Origin: Aotearoamyces nothofagi
Taxonomy: Eukaryota; Ascomycota; Leotiomycetes; Leotiales; Tympanidaceae
Direction: 5' to 3'
Assembly (NCBI GenBank): GCA_015345905.1
Contig: JADDTR010000003.1
Location: forward strand, 1,054,001 to 1,118,000
DNA: 64,000 bases
Shown here: in pieces, positions 11,412-23,008 of the stretch
Layout of the letters: each line of letters begins with the position of its first letter
How positions within the stretch are numbered: position 1 is the stretch's first letter
Notes under the pieces: generated by a model
The model's input: the letters and a program-made list of their open reading frames with translations, nothing else
What the model was told of the DNA's origin: nothing
The model's database searches: none
Made by a program: the position numbers and the translations under genes

Positions 11412-11801
11412 TATTCTGAGAAACATTTTCATTCCCTTTTCGGCCATGACTGCCCTAGCTAGACCTGCAAAGTGCAGTCACAAGATGAGACCAAGATCCA
11501 AATGATCCCAGTCCAAACGCAATCGGATACTGAGTAACCTTTATGACGAGTTTTGAAGAACATATGATCAAGCAACCAGGTAGAAAACCCCCGATAACTC
11601 CGAGCGAAGCGTAAAGCTTGCTAAGGTGAGAACCGCATTCAGAGACCACGAAGCATATCCCTTGGGACCATTAGAAGGGTATCCCAAAGTCCGCTACACA
11701 ATTAACCGTTCGCTGCAAGCAACCAAAGCAACCAATTTCTGTTCTCTTCGACGTACGTGAGAGCACAATGTCGGAAAGAACAAGTCGCACTCGATCGTGA
11801 A
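11412..11801. other. Intergenic between converging genes
   Basis: 3' flanks of the ChaC and RNA-binding protein genes. No gene or notable repeat is seen. Confidence 0.5.
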
Positions 11802-12510
11802 TTACCAACGGCCACCTTGGCTGCCACCCTGCTGCTGGTCCTGGCCACCACCGTAGCCACCATTGCCGGAGTATCCTTTATCTGACGGTCAATACGAAGT
11901 CATTCATTCTGGACTCAGGCTCACTCACCACCACCACCGTAGCCTCCCTGGCTTCCACCGTATCCACCACCCTGTCCGCCACCGTAGCCGCCCTCACGGC
12001 CGCCACCGTATCCGCCACCGCCGGAGTATCCACCACGGCCGCCACCATATCCGCCACCGCCGCCACGTCCACCACCGAATCCACTTCCACCACCGGAGCC
12101 ACGCTCAGAAGCTTTGTCAACACGGATGGTACGGCCATCGAACCTTGAGTGATGTTAGCATGCTTATATATGAGTTGTTGCTAGTTGAGATTGAAACATA
12201 CTCAATGTTGTTCATGGCAGCAATAGCGGCATCGGCATCAGCCTCCTGTCCATAGCGAACGAAACCGAAGCCACGGCTACGGCCAGTGTCACGGTCCTTA
12301 ACAACGACCTACACAATGTTAGACGAGGATGATAGTTAGATGAGAATGTGAGCTTACAGCCTCCTCGACGGCGCCGAACTCCTCAAACTTCTGACGAAGA
12401 GCATTCTCATCAGTGTGCCATGCGAGGCCGCTAGCAGAGTATCAGTGGAATGTCCAAGGTGAGCTCGAGATGGTGGACGGTTTGACTTACCCAATGAAGA
12501 GCTTAGACAT
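11802..12510 (-). CDS. Glycine-rich RNA-binding protein, single RRM
   Basis: Five exons on the minus strand: 12491-12510, 12358-12430, 12202-12308, 11929-12143 and 11802-11875, all in phase, giving 162 residues. The RRM spans about residues 1-80, with RNP2 (KLFIGGL) and RNP1 (RGFGFVRY) and the typical [16 protein letters not shown] end. The rest is a GGYGGG/GRGG-type low-complexity tail ending in GGSQGGRW, as in plant and fungal GRPs and animal CIRBP. Such proteins act as RNA chaperones and are often cold- or stress-induced. The last intron (11876-11928, GTGAGT donor) falls in the glycine tail; without it translation would stop just after the donor, shortening the tail by about 24 residues. 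Confidence 0.9.
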
Positions 12511-13135
12511 CTTGATTGATGTTTTTGGAGAAACCTGGATCTGATTCAAGTCTCAATTTCCGCGCGCATCACAAAAATAGCGCATCTCGCCGGCGGTGGT
12601 ATGAGAACGCAGAACGGAGAACGTAGTACGGAACACGGAACACGGATCACACAAGGAAAGATACATCGAGGCAGAACAGGACTCCGTAGAACGGACTGGA
12701 AAGGAGCAGGAGCAGTGACATGATAAGTGAGGTGAAGGGTCGGATGTAAGGTCAGCGCATGCAAACAGGAGATCAGACGAACTTCTTGGGTTGATATTGG
12801 TGAGTGAGGCTGGGCTTCGAGGCAAAGTATTCGGTCAAAAGACTGAAAGGACTGTGCGTCGGAGAGAAGGATTGTGCTGGCAAAATTGACAGATCACAAG
12901 AATTGTTGTAGTTGGAAGAAGGGAAGGAGGATGGAGCGGGGTTCTTGAAGAGACTGCCCCTCATATGGCGCTAGCAGCTAGGCGAGTCCCCTGGGAATGA
13001 TCCAGAGCACTACGCCTGGGCGACAGCAGGCTTCGGCAAGAGCAGCGCGAGCGGGCGCAAACGATTGGCGGACAGGGGCCGGCTGCCACACCCGCTAGGC
13101 GTAATGTCTCCTGATACTTGGCACTTGGCGAGGTC

Positions 13136-13194
13136 GGCAGGCAGGCAGGCAGGCAGGTAGGCAGGCAGGCAGGCAGGTAGGCAGGTAGGCAGGT
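13136..13194. repeat. GGCA/GGTA tetranucleotide tandem repeat
   Basis: About 14 copies of a 4-base unit (GGCA, with interspersed GGTA), directly readable. It is followed by ten G at 13208-13217. Confidence 0.95.
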
Positions 13195-13218
13195 AAAGGT
13201 AGCTATCGGGGGGGGGGA

Positions 13219-13252
13219 CTATCTGGGCTATCTGGGCTATCTGGGCTATCTG
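13219..13252. repeat. 9-base tandem repeat CTATCTGGG
   Basis: Three perfect copies plus a partial fourth, adjacent to the tetranucleotide array and the G run. Confidence 0.95.
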
Positions 13253-13611
13253 CACCTGGCATTTGTCGCGACGCATCACTACACGCACACCCGCTGCGCC
13301 TGAGCCGTGCGGCAGCGTGAATGTAGCGGGTGCGCATGTATCCTCTACTGCTCTGTCCGGTCTGCTACGGGAGTGTTGGGAGCGTCTGTCGACTGTACGA
13401 TCAATGTCCCAACGCCTGGACAGGGAGCGCAGGGACGCTGTCCGGCACTGCTCCAGGGCACGCGCCGCCCTGGGGCCCTCTAAGGGATCGCATCCCAGGG
13501 GAGGCAGCTCAATGGCTGCCTAGGCAGGTACTGAGCACGCTGCCTTGCTTACTGAACCTGCTGTAGAGCAGCGCGGCAGCCAGATTGCTGCACTGCTGCG
13601 TATCCACCGGC

Positions 13612-13646
13612 CTGCGAGCTGCGAGCTGCGAGCTGCGAGCTGCGCG
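13612..13646. repeat. 7-base tandem repeat CTGCGAG
   Basis: Four perfect copies and a diverged fifth in non-coding sequence. Confidence 0.95.
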
Positions 13647-15513
13647 GTGCTATTGCACCATGCGTGTCCGGCGTGGCGCCTCCTCCACAGAGCCACTATC
13701 TGCCTACTAGAGGTATCTATCTATCTGCCTTGCCGCGCAGTCACCACACGAACCACAGCGGCACTGGGTATCGCCGTGCGAGGGTGCTGCTGCTGTCGTG
13801 GAAGCTGTAGAGGGTTGATCTCCAGAGGTCGGACACGGCGGCGCATTCCATCCCATGCTGCACAGAAGCAGAAGGCCGGGTGCCAAAGCTGCACAGGCGT
13901 CGTGACTGCACGCAGACAGGCGCTGCTTGGGCCCTGGCGAGAGAACACGAACGGAGGGGCAGGGCCTTAGCAGTTAGCAGTTGGCAGTTAGCAGCCTTGG
14001 CCGCCCCCATTGCGTCAGGCAGCAGGCCAGGCAGCAGGCCAGGCAGCAAGGCCGGGCCCGCAGAGGCCAGCAGCGCAGGCGGAAGCCTATGGCCTCTTAG
14101 CCCCGGTGGGCCGTCTGGTGGGCCGTCTGGTGGGCAGGCAAGCTCGCAGGCAAGCTCGCCGCCAGAAGGTCGCACCCCGACCCAAGGCTTATCGATAAAG
14201 CGTCCGTCCTAGTGCTCTATCAGACTATCAACGGCATCTGACGATCACACACCATGTTTCGCAGTCCCCTGCACCGGCCTGCCTGGCACGGCTGCGCAGG
14301 GGCCGAGGCGCATCGCATCTCCGACGACGTGTGATGCGTGTCGGGCAATCACACAGCATAGCATGCTGGCTTGTCCTGTTGCCGCACGGGGGAGCAGAGA
14401 ACACCTCAGCCGTCCTGCCCTGCACTGGGCACATAGCGCACAGCTACACGGTACGGTAGGTACAGCACTGTGCTGTACTGCGGCAAACCGCTCTGCGAGG
14501 TTAAAAGAAGCTCTGGTGAATATGTAGTGTCCGGCCAGGTCAGGTCGCCCAAGCTTTCGGTACCTGAAGCCTGCGCCAAGCCGACCTGACCTGACAGGTA
14601 AGGTAACCAAACCATTCCGCCGCTTCGGCGGTCCGAACCTTTTTGGTCCCCTATATGCCAGACATGGCAGACCTGCCAGACCTGCTAAATATGATGCGGC
14701 ATTACTCACTCACGCACGTCTTCGGATTCTGGCATGTCATGTGACTTCCTGCGGACGTGGCACCCTGGGGCCCTGCAGTCATGCTGCAATGTAGCAATGC
14801 GGGAAGAAAGCAGAGTGCAGAGTGCAGAATGTCGGGAATACCTAATTCCTAATTCCTAATTCCTAGCTCTTAACTCCTGCCCCGGCCAGGCCGGCCAGCC
14901 TTGAATTTGGAACTCTGGTAAGGCTGGAATCCTCACACCGCTCCTGTGGGGATCTGCATCGTCTCTGCAGAGCATACATAACATAAATCCATGTGGCGGC
15001 TCTTAAGACTACACGGCATCGAATCTGCTCAATCTATTTAAACGTACATTCGGGTCGCCTTCGTTTGCTTCAAATGCATGGACGGGGTGAAATCCGGCAG
15101 CGACAAGACCTTAGTTTGCTGTGCAAAGTTTCCGGAGGGGAATCGGATCATCGGTGCTTGTGCCGCTGGAACTGGCAGCATAGAATTTGCACACTTAGAA
15201 AGATATCTACAAAATATGAGCATGGGTTAGGTGAGTCTGTTTGCATCATTGAGGATGAGCTCTTCGGAGCCTCGCAAGTCAAATTCCCTTTTGGGAAAGA
15301 AATACCTTAGCACGGGCGACTGCCCTTTTTGACATCGCATGTAAGAACGCTGCCATAATGGTCATTTGCCATTTATTGCCTATAGGTCTAGAACTACGCA
15401 CTTGCAGAAATTGAACTCTTCTTTTCCTCTGACAAATTCCAATATGCATTAGGAGCTTTGCTCTTTTACCTCGCACTCTTGATCGGTCTCTATGCAGTTG
15501 TTGATCACTCTTT

Positions 15514-18500
15514 ATGGAAGGACACAGGTTCAAAGAGCCAAGCAATCACCGCCATCGAGGTCGTCAATCCAAGCAGCGGCAACATAGATCTCTGGATCAT
15601 GCTCGTCATGCACCTAGTCCTTTGCCGGTGGAAAGTCATGAGTATCGTCCGGAGATGGAAGAAAAATACCCCCGACATCCGCGAATAGTTGAGACATTAC
15701 AGAGGAATACACAGGACGATTACATTCAGGATTGGCTTGCACATACAGCAGAGGCAGAAACAACAGCACCTAATACGGTGTCTAATCCCAGCAAGAAGGC
15801 CGGTACGTTTTTAATCACTGCAAATTCTCGGATAGAGCTCACTCTTGACGATGGAACTTGCGCTGATATGTTATTATAAAAGTGCTCAGTGCTCATTTAT
15901 ACGAGAGAGGTCCTTATGAACATCAGATTGTGAAGCCTTTCCTGCATTTAAAGGGTCAAGCCGTTCCAGCAAATGAAGATGGCCATCGACGCAGACAGCG
16001 CAGACATACATCGACCTCTTCCGGAACTTCATTCCTTGAGCCTGGTTTTGAACAAACTCCGCTCGAACCTCGTCGGCCTACTGCTGCTACTAAGCTCGAG
16101 ATGCTGGAGCCTCCAATACGGCCTAAAAAGAGACGAAAACTCGATACAGCTCCGTCATCGTCAAATGTCAGCTCTTCTGATTCCGCCTCTTCACTAGAAA
16201 AGGAAGTATTTGAGAAGAGAAAGCGACACAAAACAAAAGTTGATCGTTACAATCCTGACAGAATAGCAAAGTCCGACGGACAGGGTAAGGTTGTGCACAA
16301 GAAACTTAGAAGGGAGAAGAGAGGAGACAGACGGAAGACTACAAAGAAGGCAGGGGAAGATCTCATGCGCAATTTTTCTTCAAAGAGTATTGGAAATGAT
16401 CGCTTGACAGTATGCATAAGTTCTGTCTCTTCGTGGGCCTGTCACTAACACTTTTATAGATGCGCCCTTCGCAGAGTCTCGGCCTGTTCAAAAAGGGACG
16501 AGCGTCATCCCCAGCACAACGGCGCGGCTGTAAGGATTCATGGAAATTCCCTTTATTCCCCTACTTATTCATATCTTATAGTACCAGACCTAGCATTTTC
16601 AGAAATGGAATTCCTAATGCACTCAAAACGGCAACCGGTCGACGCGAACGAGAGAATAGTCTCAAAGTCGCGGGAGAAGGAGAAACGTCAAAATCAACTC
16701 ACACTAGACGAGATATCTTCTTATTTCTCTACAGCGAAGATACCTTTGCGTGAGCTAAACGCAAACTCTGCAAGTCGTGGGCCGGAAGCACCCTTGAAGA
16801 GGTCTTCTTACGCAAAGTTCGCATGTGAACGCAATACTAATGATAAAATCCATTCAAACCACTCTATCTCTGCATACGAGCCGACTGGCTTACCTCAATA
16901 CCCGTTCCTAGGGTTTGGTGTTCGTACATCAAGTCCTGAGAAGCCAACAGCTCCATACCGGCCGAATAGACGTATACCTGTCTCTGAAACTGCACATGAA
17001 TCATACAGCAGAAAATCAGGAAAGGCGACTTCATACATCAGCTGGTCAGACAGCCTGAAATCGCCCGGTGAAACTACCAATAAACGCCGGATAAACGATT
17101 CAAATTATTGCAGGACTAGCACAACCCCAGAATCAGTACGAAGGTCTCTAGATAAGACTGGGATCTTTAAAGATACCGGAATCGACCGAACAGGTGGTGG
17201 TCGACATATTGATATCTCGAGCACCTCGGATAGTATTAACGAGATTCGGGATATGATAGATATGGGTGCTACCGGCGGAGCTCTAGGGAACCAACGATTG
17301 CCCACATCTGGCAGAGAGTCAGCGAAAATCCATAAGAGAAGACCCTCATCTCCCGAAAGACAACTTATTGATCACTCAGAGATGGCTAGTGACATGGTAA
17401 CATGTCATCGTCATATCAATGCCGCTCAGAACAACCATAATATCAAGGCAGTAGCCTCGGAGCAAATTCCCAGAATAGCTCAGGATAGTGAACGAGGAAA
17501 CTTGCAGCTTCAAGATGTGGTTGTTAAATGCTACTATCCAGGGCGAGGATTGGGAAATAACATTAAAAGCCCTTCAAATGCCTCTCCTAGAGATACTACT
17601 CTTAGTGAAGCATGTCACCATACTTCTCGACAAGTTCTTGCACAGAGAGCTTATGTGAAGAAGCCACTAGCAACTCCTACAGTTATAGATACTCTAGAGG
17701 GTAATGCATCGCGAAGTAAATCTGCTAAGAGCATTAGACAAAAAGAATCAAGTCTTGTCAAGGAGAACATCCACACATTGGCACCTCCAAATCCGTCCGA
17801 AGTTCCGGATTATCCTTCATGCGAAGCGCAAGTTTACAAGCACCCTACAGATGTATCTAATAATATAGGAGCCGTAACCCCCAAACTCGTGGGTCAACAT
17901 CTATCGGAAGAATCTCGAGCTGCTACAGAATTGGGAAGCGACGTAGAACATAATGAGCATAGCGACATAGAACCTGCTTCGAACAGGTTAACGAGCCAAG
18001 ATGAGCAGCTGGAGACTATTGATCGCAAAGCTTACAACGAACGCAACGTTAATGATACACCTGCTGATACGATTCTATACAATGGCCTCCCAGTACGAGG
18101 AGGCTCTTGGCCTATAAATACAGACCGTCCTATCTCTCGACCTCATGCTGCATCACCTTTCATATCAATAGAGCCATTATACAGCCGTCAGATAGATCAG
18201 GGGAAGCTTCTTGACCCTGTTGATAAGTCTCAAGCTTCTCTGTTCCAAGATAGGCATTCTACTGTTCTGATTCATGATGAATATAACCTTGAGGGTCCAC
18301 CGCGTACAAATGGGTTTGAAGATGACCTATTCCACGAGGCGGAGATTGATGACTTGGAAGATACAGAATATACACACCTGTATGAACCGGCATACCCCGA
18401 GATACATAATGGGATGCTTCGAGTTCAAGAGAATTGGAATTCTGACCGATCTGGCATTTGGCAGCCTGCCGTTTGCCTTCAAACCAGAACACAGGCCAAT

Positions 18501-18689
18501 AGATACGAGCCTAGGGTCGCGAATATAGATGCAGATCACTATGGCCTTATTGCAGGTTATCGTCGAGAACCGGTGCAAACTACACACCCTCATACCTACG
18601 AACAATTCGATCGACCTGCTAGCGAGGTGGAAGAGGTGTACGAGGATATTTCAATGTCTGGCTTTTGGCGGCCACGTCGACAGTATTGA
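15514..18689 (+). CDS. Large disordered basic protein of unknown function, fungal-specific
   Basis: Four exons: 15514-15802, 15910-16409, 16460-16529 and 16582-18689. All phases agree, giving 988 residues. The second and third introns have good GTATGC/GTAAGG donors and TTATAG acceptors; the first acceptor (GAGAGAG) is weak and chosen by phase. The protein is mostly low complexity and rich in Ser, Arg and Asn, so probably disordered. Segments that look constrained are VESHEYRPEMEEKYP, a basic KRRKLDT stretch that could be a nuclear signal, FEKRKRHKTKVDRYNP, LPDLAFSEMEFLM, SYISWSDS, and a C-terminal GFWRPRRQY. I recall similar short blocks in uncharacterised Pezizomycotina proteins but know no function. 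No enzyme domain is visible. Confidence 0.72.
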
Positions 18690-19105
18690 ACTACGTAAGA
18701 AATGGGCACCTTTTCAATTGCATGCATATCATGGCAATGACACTTGTCCACTACGTACTTTTCAAACTTTACTCTAAAGGACAGATATAAGAGAAAGACC
18801 CGAGAGACTCTTCAGGGAAATGGTAGTTAATATTGTATATTACTAAACGAATTTCGTGACCTTCATAGAAATACCTCATGGGCCCATAAGATATAACCGG
18901 TAGTCAAAGATATAGATATCAAGTTCGCTAATAAGATATCCATGCCTAGAAACCAATTTTGATAACTCCTACTGCCCCAAAATAGTATCAAGGGCTGGTA
19001 AAGGCCCAGAATCCTGCCTTGGTCTCACTCTAATATCGTACACTCTGTGGCCGGCCGTCTTCCATTTTCTCGTTATTGAATCACTGATCCAGACTTGAAC
19101 TGTTC
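18690..19105. other. Intergenic between converging genes
   Basis: 3' flanks of the disordered-protein gene and TVP23. AT-rich; no gene seen. Confidence 0.5.
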
Positions 19106-19912
19106 CTAGCGTTGTCCCCCGAATAATCTACTAACCATTCCTCCGGCAATGTTGCCTGCCAGTCCTCCCGAGTATAAAGCACTGCCAGCTAAACCGGAGG
19201 CATGGCTGAACTTGTCACATCTCGAGAAGGCTAGAGTGTTCGTAATTGTCAAGACGAGGGCAATGACTAGTCACCAATTAGCACATGTCTAGTCCAACGC
19301 AAAACCACGCAATTCATAAGGGTAAAAACATACCAACAAGCGTGAGCCAAATGAATTTCAACCCGACAATGGCCAAAATAGCCAAGGCCACCCACAGGAG
19401 AGGCTGGACATATAACGCCATCCAAAAGAAGCGACTATCAGTGGGGTTGATAATTTTGACCGCGGGATCGGAGCTCTCGAAAACCCATTGAGAGTCGCCG
19501 GTCTGGGTATCGACCTCGTTCCACCAGCGCAGGCCGACGAGGCGGCGACCAGCGATGTTCTTGAGATAATAGAAATCGGCAGCCAGGATGAGGATTGTGA
19601 TGATGAAGACCAGGACACTGTTCAGGCTATCAGTTCTGTCTTCTCGCACGCACCGAGCGAACGGCGGCATGGGGAGCAGGGAAGGACAACGCACAAGTTC
19701 GACGTGAACAGGATGCCGAGGAGGTACACTAGGAGACTGGCTGGTTCATCGCACCGAGTTAGCAGCTATCTGGCACCGCCGTGACGCGCACCGATCTCTC
19801 GACGCCATGATTTCCACGCACCAATTCTGAAGCCGAGGAACCAGAGCAGGGTGATCGGGTGCGAGCTCAAGCGCCAGCTCAACTCGCCGGGCTGGGCCTG
19901 TGGTTGTTCCAT
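19106..19912 (-). CDS. TVP23: Golgi membrane protein TVP23 (FAM18 family)
   Basis: Four exons on the minus strand: 19822-19912, 19695-19740, 19334-19617 and 19106-19266, in phase, giving 193 residues, the usual family length. The joined protein reads [16 protein letters not shown], an [10 protein letters not shown] helix, [17 protein letters not shown], then the family signature [18 protein letters not shown] and [16 protein letters not shown], followed by [22 protein letters not shown] and a [16 protein letters not shown] tail. Four transmembrane helices are expected. TVP23 works in vesicle traffic at the late Golgi in yeast. Its start lies 300 bases from the divergent CitE-like gene. Confidence 0.95.
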
Positions 19913-20212
19913 TTGTACGTTGTGTTCTTTGGGAGGGCTGGAGAGGGCTATTTCGAGGGCATCGCGAGCGAGGACAGCTTTGGGTTGCGTACGCACTTGG
20001 CGCTCGCGAGAAGGCTACGGTAAGCTTTTGGAACCCTGCCGGGTGAAGGCGGTGACGGGCAGCGCTCGGCAGAATCTGATACTGGGAATGGAGGCGCTCC
20101 CGAACTGCACCGGTGCCGTTACTCGCTGTCTTTTATCCACGAGATGTAGGATGTGGCCGTCTTTGTGTTCTGATGTGTGAGGTATCGAATGTGAGAGTGA
20201 GCCTGCTTTGCA
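19913..20212. promoter_or_regulatory. Shared 300-base divergent promoter, TVP23 / CitE-like lyase
   Basis: The start codons of the two divergent genes are 300 bases apart, so both promoters must lie here or overlap the first exons. No specific operator was recognised. Confidence 0.5.
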
Positions 20213-21211
20213 ATGTCTAACGCAGCAGCTTCGGTCCTCCGCCGTGCTCTCCTCTATGGTACCGCTATGCTACTCCCCGCGCACTTCATCCAGCTAACCA
20301 GAGCAGTGCCCTCCTCGTCCTCGAGAATGCTCGAGAAATCCCGTGGCCTCACAGTCGATACTGTAGCGTACGACCTCGAAGACTCCGTGACACCGGGTAG
20401 GAAAGCAGAAGCGCGCTCCGCCCTCCGCGCCTTTCTCTGCCGCCCACGGCCCTCCAGCATTTCCGAGATGGCGGTGCGAATTAACGGCGTAGACAGCGGC
20501 CTCGCCCTCGCAGACCTGACCGAAGTCCTCCAAGCGCCGCACCTCGACGCGCTCGTCGTGCCCAAAGTCAACTCCGCAGCCGACTTGCACTTCGTCAGCG
20601 ACGTGATCCGGCACGCGGTGCCCGTATCGCGCCAGGCGCAGAAGCCGCTCAAGATCATCGCGCTGATCGAGTCGGCTCGAGCCGTGACGGATCTGAAGGC
20701 CATCTGTGCCGCGAGCCCGTACCTCGACGGCCTGATCTTCGCCGCGGAGGACCTCGCGCTGGACCTCTCCCTCACGCGCACGCCGTCGCTGTCGGAGTTC
20801 CTGTTTGCGCGCTCGACCATCGCCGCGCATGCGCGGGCGGCGGATCTGGCGTCGACGATCGATCTCGTGTGCACGGCCTACAAGGGCGCGCAGGGGCTGG
20901 AGACGTTGGAGCAGGAGAGCCGCGGCGGGAAGGGGCTGGGGTTTAACGGGAAGCAGTGCATACATCCGAGCCAGGTTGGGATCGTGCAGCGCGTGTTCGC
21001 GCCGGATGAGAGAGAGGTGGAGTGGGCGGTTAGGGTTGTGATTGCGGATGTTAAAGCGGATCGCGAGGGCAGGGGGGCGTGGACTTTGGATGGGAAGATG
21101 ATTGATGTGCCGGTTGCAAGGAAGGCAAAGGCAGTTGTTATGAGAGCCGAGAGGTGTGGCATTGATGTTGACTCTGTGAGGGAGAAGTGGAAGCACCAGG
21201 AGCCGGAATAG
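20213..21211 (+). CDS. CitE-like / CLYBL-type lyase (HpcH/HpaI aldolase family)
   Basis: Two exons, 20213-20258 and 20307-21211, giving 316 residues. The 48-base intron (GTACCG..CTAACCAGAGCAG) is divisible by three and has no stop, so the unspliced frame is also open. Splicing is preferred because it restores RALLYVPSSSSRMLEKSRGLTVD. Family features are YDLEDSV (metal/substrate loop), VRING, VVPKVNS, IALIESARA, IFAAEDLALDL (acidic metal ligands) and GKQCIHPSQV. Homologues are the citrate lyase beta subunit and mitochondrial CLYBL, which cleaves citramalyl-CoA and shows malate-synthase activity. The first ten residues are only weakly like a mitochondrial signal. The exact substrate is not known. 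Confidence 0.92.
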   Translation: MSNAAASVLRRALLYGTAMLLPAHFIQLTRAVPSSSSRMLEKSRGLTVDTVAYDLEDSVTPGRKAEARSALRAFLCRPRPSSISEMAVRINGVDSGLALADLTEVLQAPHLDALVVPKVNSAADLHFVSDVIRHAVPVSRQAQKPLKIIALIESARAVTDLKAICAASPYLDGLIFAAEDLALDLSLTRTPSLSEFLFARSTIAAHARAADLASTIDLVCTAYKGAQGLETLEQESRGGKGLGFNGKQCIHPSQVGIVQRVFAPDEREVEWAVRVVIADVKADREGRGAWTLDGKMIDVPVARKAKAVVMRAERCGIDVDSVREKWKHQEPE

Positions 21212-21427
21212 GGGCGTTAATGGACCTCACGGCAGCTTTTGATAAGCGGTAACTGAATCCATATGCAAGTGGCTTCCAATTAATGATATAACGACTTAAG
21301 TTTCTTTGCCGGTTCCAGAGATCTTTATGTAAATACGAGCGCTAAATGTATAACATTCCTGACGTTCTCCATGCTATCGAGTCTTCAAATCACCAGTCTT
21401 CTCATTACATGCCCTACTTTAACAGCC

Positions 21428-22321
21428 TCAACGTCGTCTCTCGGCTTCCGCAATCGCATCGTCAAGCCTCCTCTCCTCCTCCTCCAGCCTCGCCAGCTCC
21501 TCCGGGCTCATCCCCGGCTCTCCCAAGTGTGACAATCCAGGCGCGCTATAGACATTCGGGACATGCGGTATATCATGATATCCCGGAGGCTCGTCGGCGC
21601 CAGCTCCCGGCCACGCACCGGCCAGGCCACCGCGGCCCGGGTCGCGGCCGTTCTGCACCGGCGGGACATCCTCGAACCTGCCGTCTCGGTTCAGGGACTC
21701 GTAAGAGGGGCTGGCTCCCACGAGCGCGATGTCCTTCTCTTCCTGCGGGTCGCGCGCCGTCCCGCCCGGCTCGTGGCTGTAGGGACTCCCGGAGGGACCG
21801 CGGCTGAGAGCGCGCGTCTCCTTCCGGCGCCAGAGCGCCAGGGCGCCAAGGATGGCCAGCAGAGCGAAGGCTGCGCAGCCGATGCTGATGCCGGCTTTGG
21901 CACTGGAGCTGAGGCCGGATGCCTTTGAGAGCACGGGAGCGGGAGTGGGAGACGAGGGCGACGTGCTAAGGCCTGGTGGTTTGGTAAGGCTGGGGTAAGA
22001 TGAGGTCGAGGTGCTGGCTGGTTTTATGAGCCCATCTGTTGTAGTTTCGGGTATGGAGGAAGATGGGGTTATGCTGGTTCCTGTGGGCGTATGGTTGGCA
22101 TTGCCGACCCCGTCAGTCGACGCCTTGGCTAGAAGACTAGATATTGACTGAGGGCCCGCAAGATCAACTCCAGCCTCAGCGCCGAGGTCGATGGACCCTA
22201 CGGCGGAACTGCTGGACAACGGCGGAGCTGGACTGGTATATGGCACGTAAGGGTCCGTCGTGCTGCCGTCTCCAAAACCCCCTGCCGCGACGACGACGAG
22301 GACGAGGAGCAACGGCCGCAT
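21428..22321 (-). CDS. Predicted single-pass membrane protein with Ser/Thr-rich ectodomain
   Basis: Single exon of 297 residues, taking the ATG at 22321, which directly starts a signal peptide (MRPLLLVLVVVAAGG). About 120 Ser/Thr/Pro-rich residues with one NHT glycosylation site follow, then one transmembrane helix (AGISIGCAAFALLAILGALALW) with basic RRK on the cytosolic side, and a cytosolic tail rich in Pro, Gly and acidic residues ending in a short Glu/Arg-rich helix. The plan resembles Mid2/Wsc-like wall sensors and many fungal mucin-like proteins, but no WSC domain or other named domain is present. An in-frame ATG 33 bases upstream would add 11 residues before the signal peptide. Confidence 0.72.
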   Translation of the reverse strand: MRPLLLVLVVVAAGGFGDGSTTDPYVPYTSPAPPLSSSSAVGSIDLGAEAGVDLAGPQSISSLLAKASTDGVGNANHTPTGTSITPSSSIPETTTDGLIKPASTSTSSYPSLTKPPGLSTSPSSPTPAPVLSKASGLSSSAKAGISIGCAAFALLAILGALALWRRKETRALSRGPSGSPYSHEPGGTARDPQEEKDIALVGASPSYESLNRDGRFEDVPPVQNGRDPGRGGLAGAWPGAGADEPPGYHDIPHVPNVYSAPGLSHLGEPGMSPEELARLEEEERRLDDAIAEAERRR

Positions 22322-23008
22322 TTTCGCAGAATCAGCAGTGCAACTCCGGCCCAAGCGAACACTGGGACGGCCAGAGCTATAAGTATCTCACTGCATGTCT
22401 GACGCCGTTGGTAAAGCCTCGCGCGGGCTGCGCCGCGCTGCGGTGCTGCAGCATGGGCCTGCACTGTGCTATGCGTGCTGTGTCGTGCAGCCCATCGACG
22501 GACGGTTCTCTCGACTCAGGCGCTGCAGGAGGGCAAGCACAGCGGCTGGCAGGCACAGCGGGCGACTATAGGATCGACGGGGGCGACGTAATGCTTGCAT
22601 GCCGGCATGCGGTTGTTGTGTGTTCTATACGGCGCGGAGGGTTGTGGAGGTCAGCGCAGGTGGGGAGGGCGTCAGCAAATATGGCGAGTTCTTGGACGTC
22701 CTGCGTTGATCGCCGCGGGCGCGAGGCTGCTGGTAGGGGAGTCGGATGGAGTAGGGGGGTTGGAGGATGAGCTGGCAGGCACGGCAGGGTTGCGGGAGGC
22801 TGAGCATCAGATGCGTTACTGGCGGAGGGTACGAACTTCTTTGCTGGACGAGGAGCTGCCTTACGTATGCGTCTTTTTGTCTTTTTGTCGGTCCTGTATA
22901 GACTTGCTGCAGAGACGGCAGAGAGAGATATTTTTGTCCATCTGGCGGGATCCCATAGCAAGGCTGTTGCACGTGATGGCATCATGTGGTCGAGGAGAGC
23001 GTTCTACA
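22322..23008. other. Intergenic, GC-rich, no gene seen
   Basis: Upstream of the membrane-protein gene and 3' of the GNAT gene. Both strands are open over long stretches through composition only; no domain or splice-linked series was seen. Confidence 0.5.

Larger units (their letters stand above)
12511..15513. other. Gene-free island of short tandem repeats, 3 kb
   Basis: Upstream of the RRM gene. It is mostly GC-rich with many short tandem words: GGCA/GGTA units, CTATCTGGG units, CTGCGAG units, GGCAGCAGGCC copies near 14020-14045, and CCTAATT copies near 14841-14865. No splice-linked coding series was found. Open stretches have skewed, repeat-derived composition. Confidence 0.55.

Noticed and set aside
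15078-15230. Fifty-codon open stretch with protein-like composition (MDGVKSGSDKTLVCC start)
   Set aside because: No splice partner, domain or second evidence was found; it is too short to call alone.
12511-15513. Possible transposon or LTR element in the repeat island
   Set aside because: No long terminal repeats, terminal inverted repeats with target duplications, or transposase-like coding sequence were seen.
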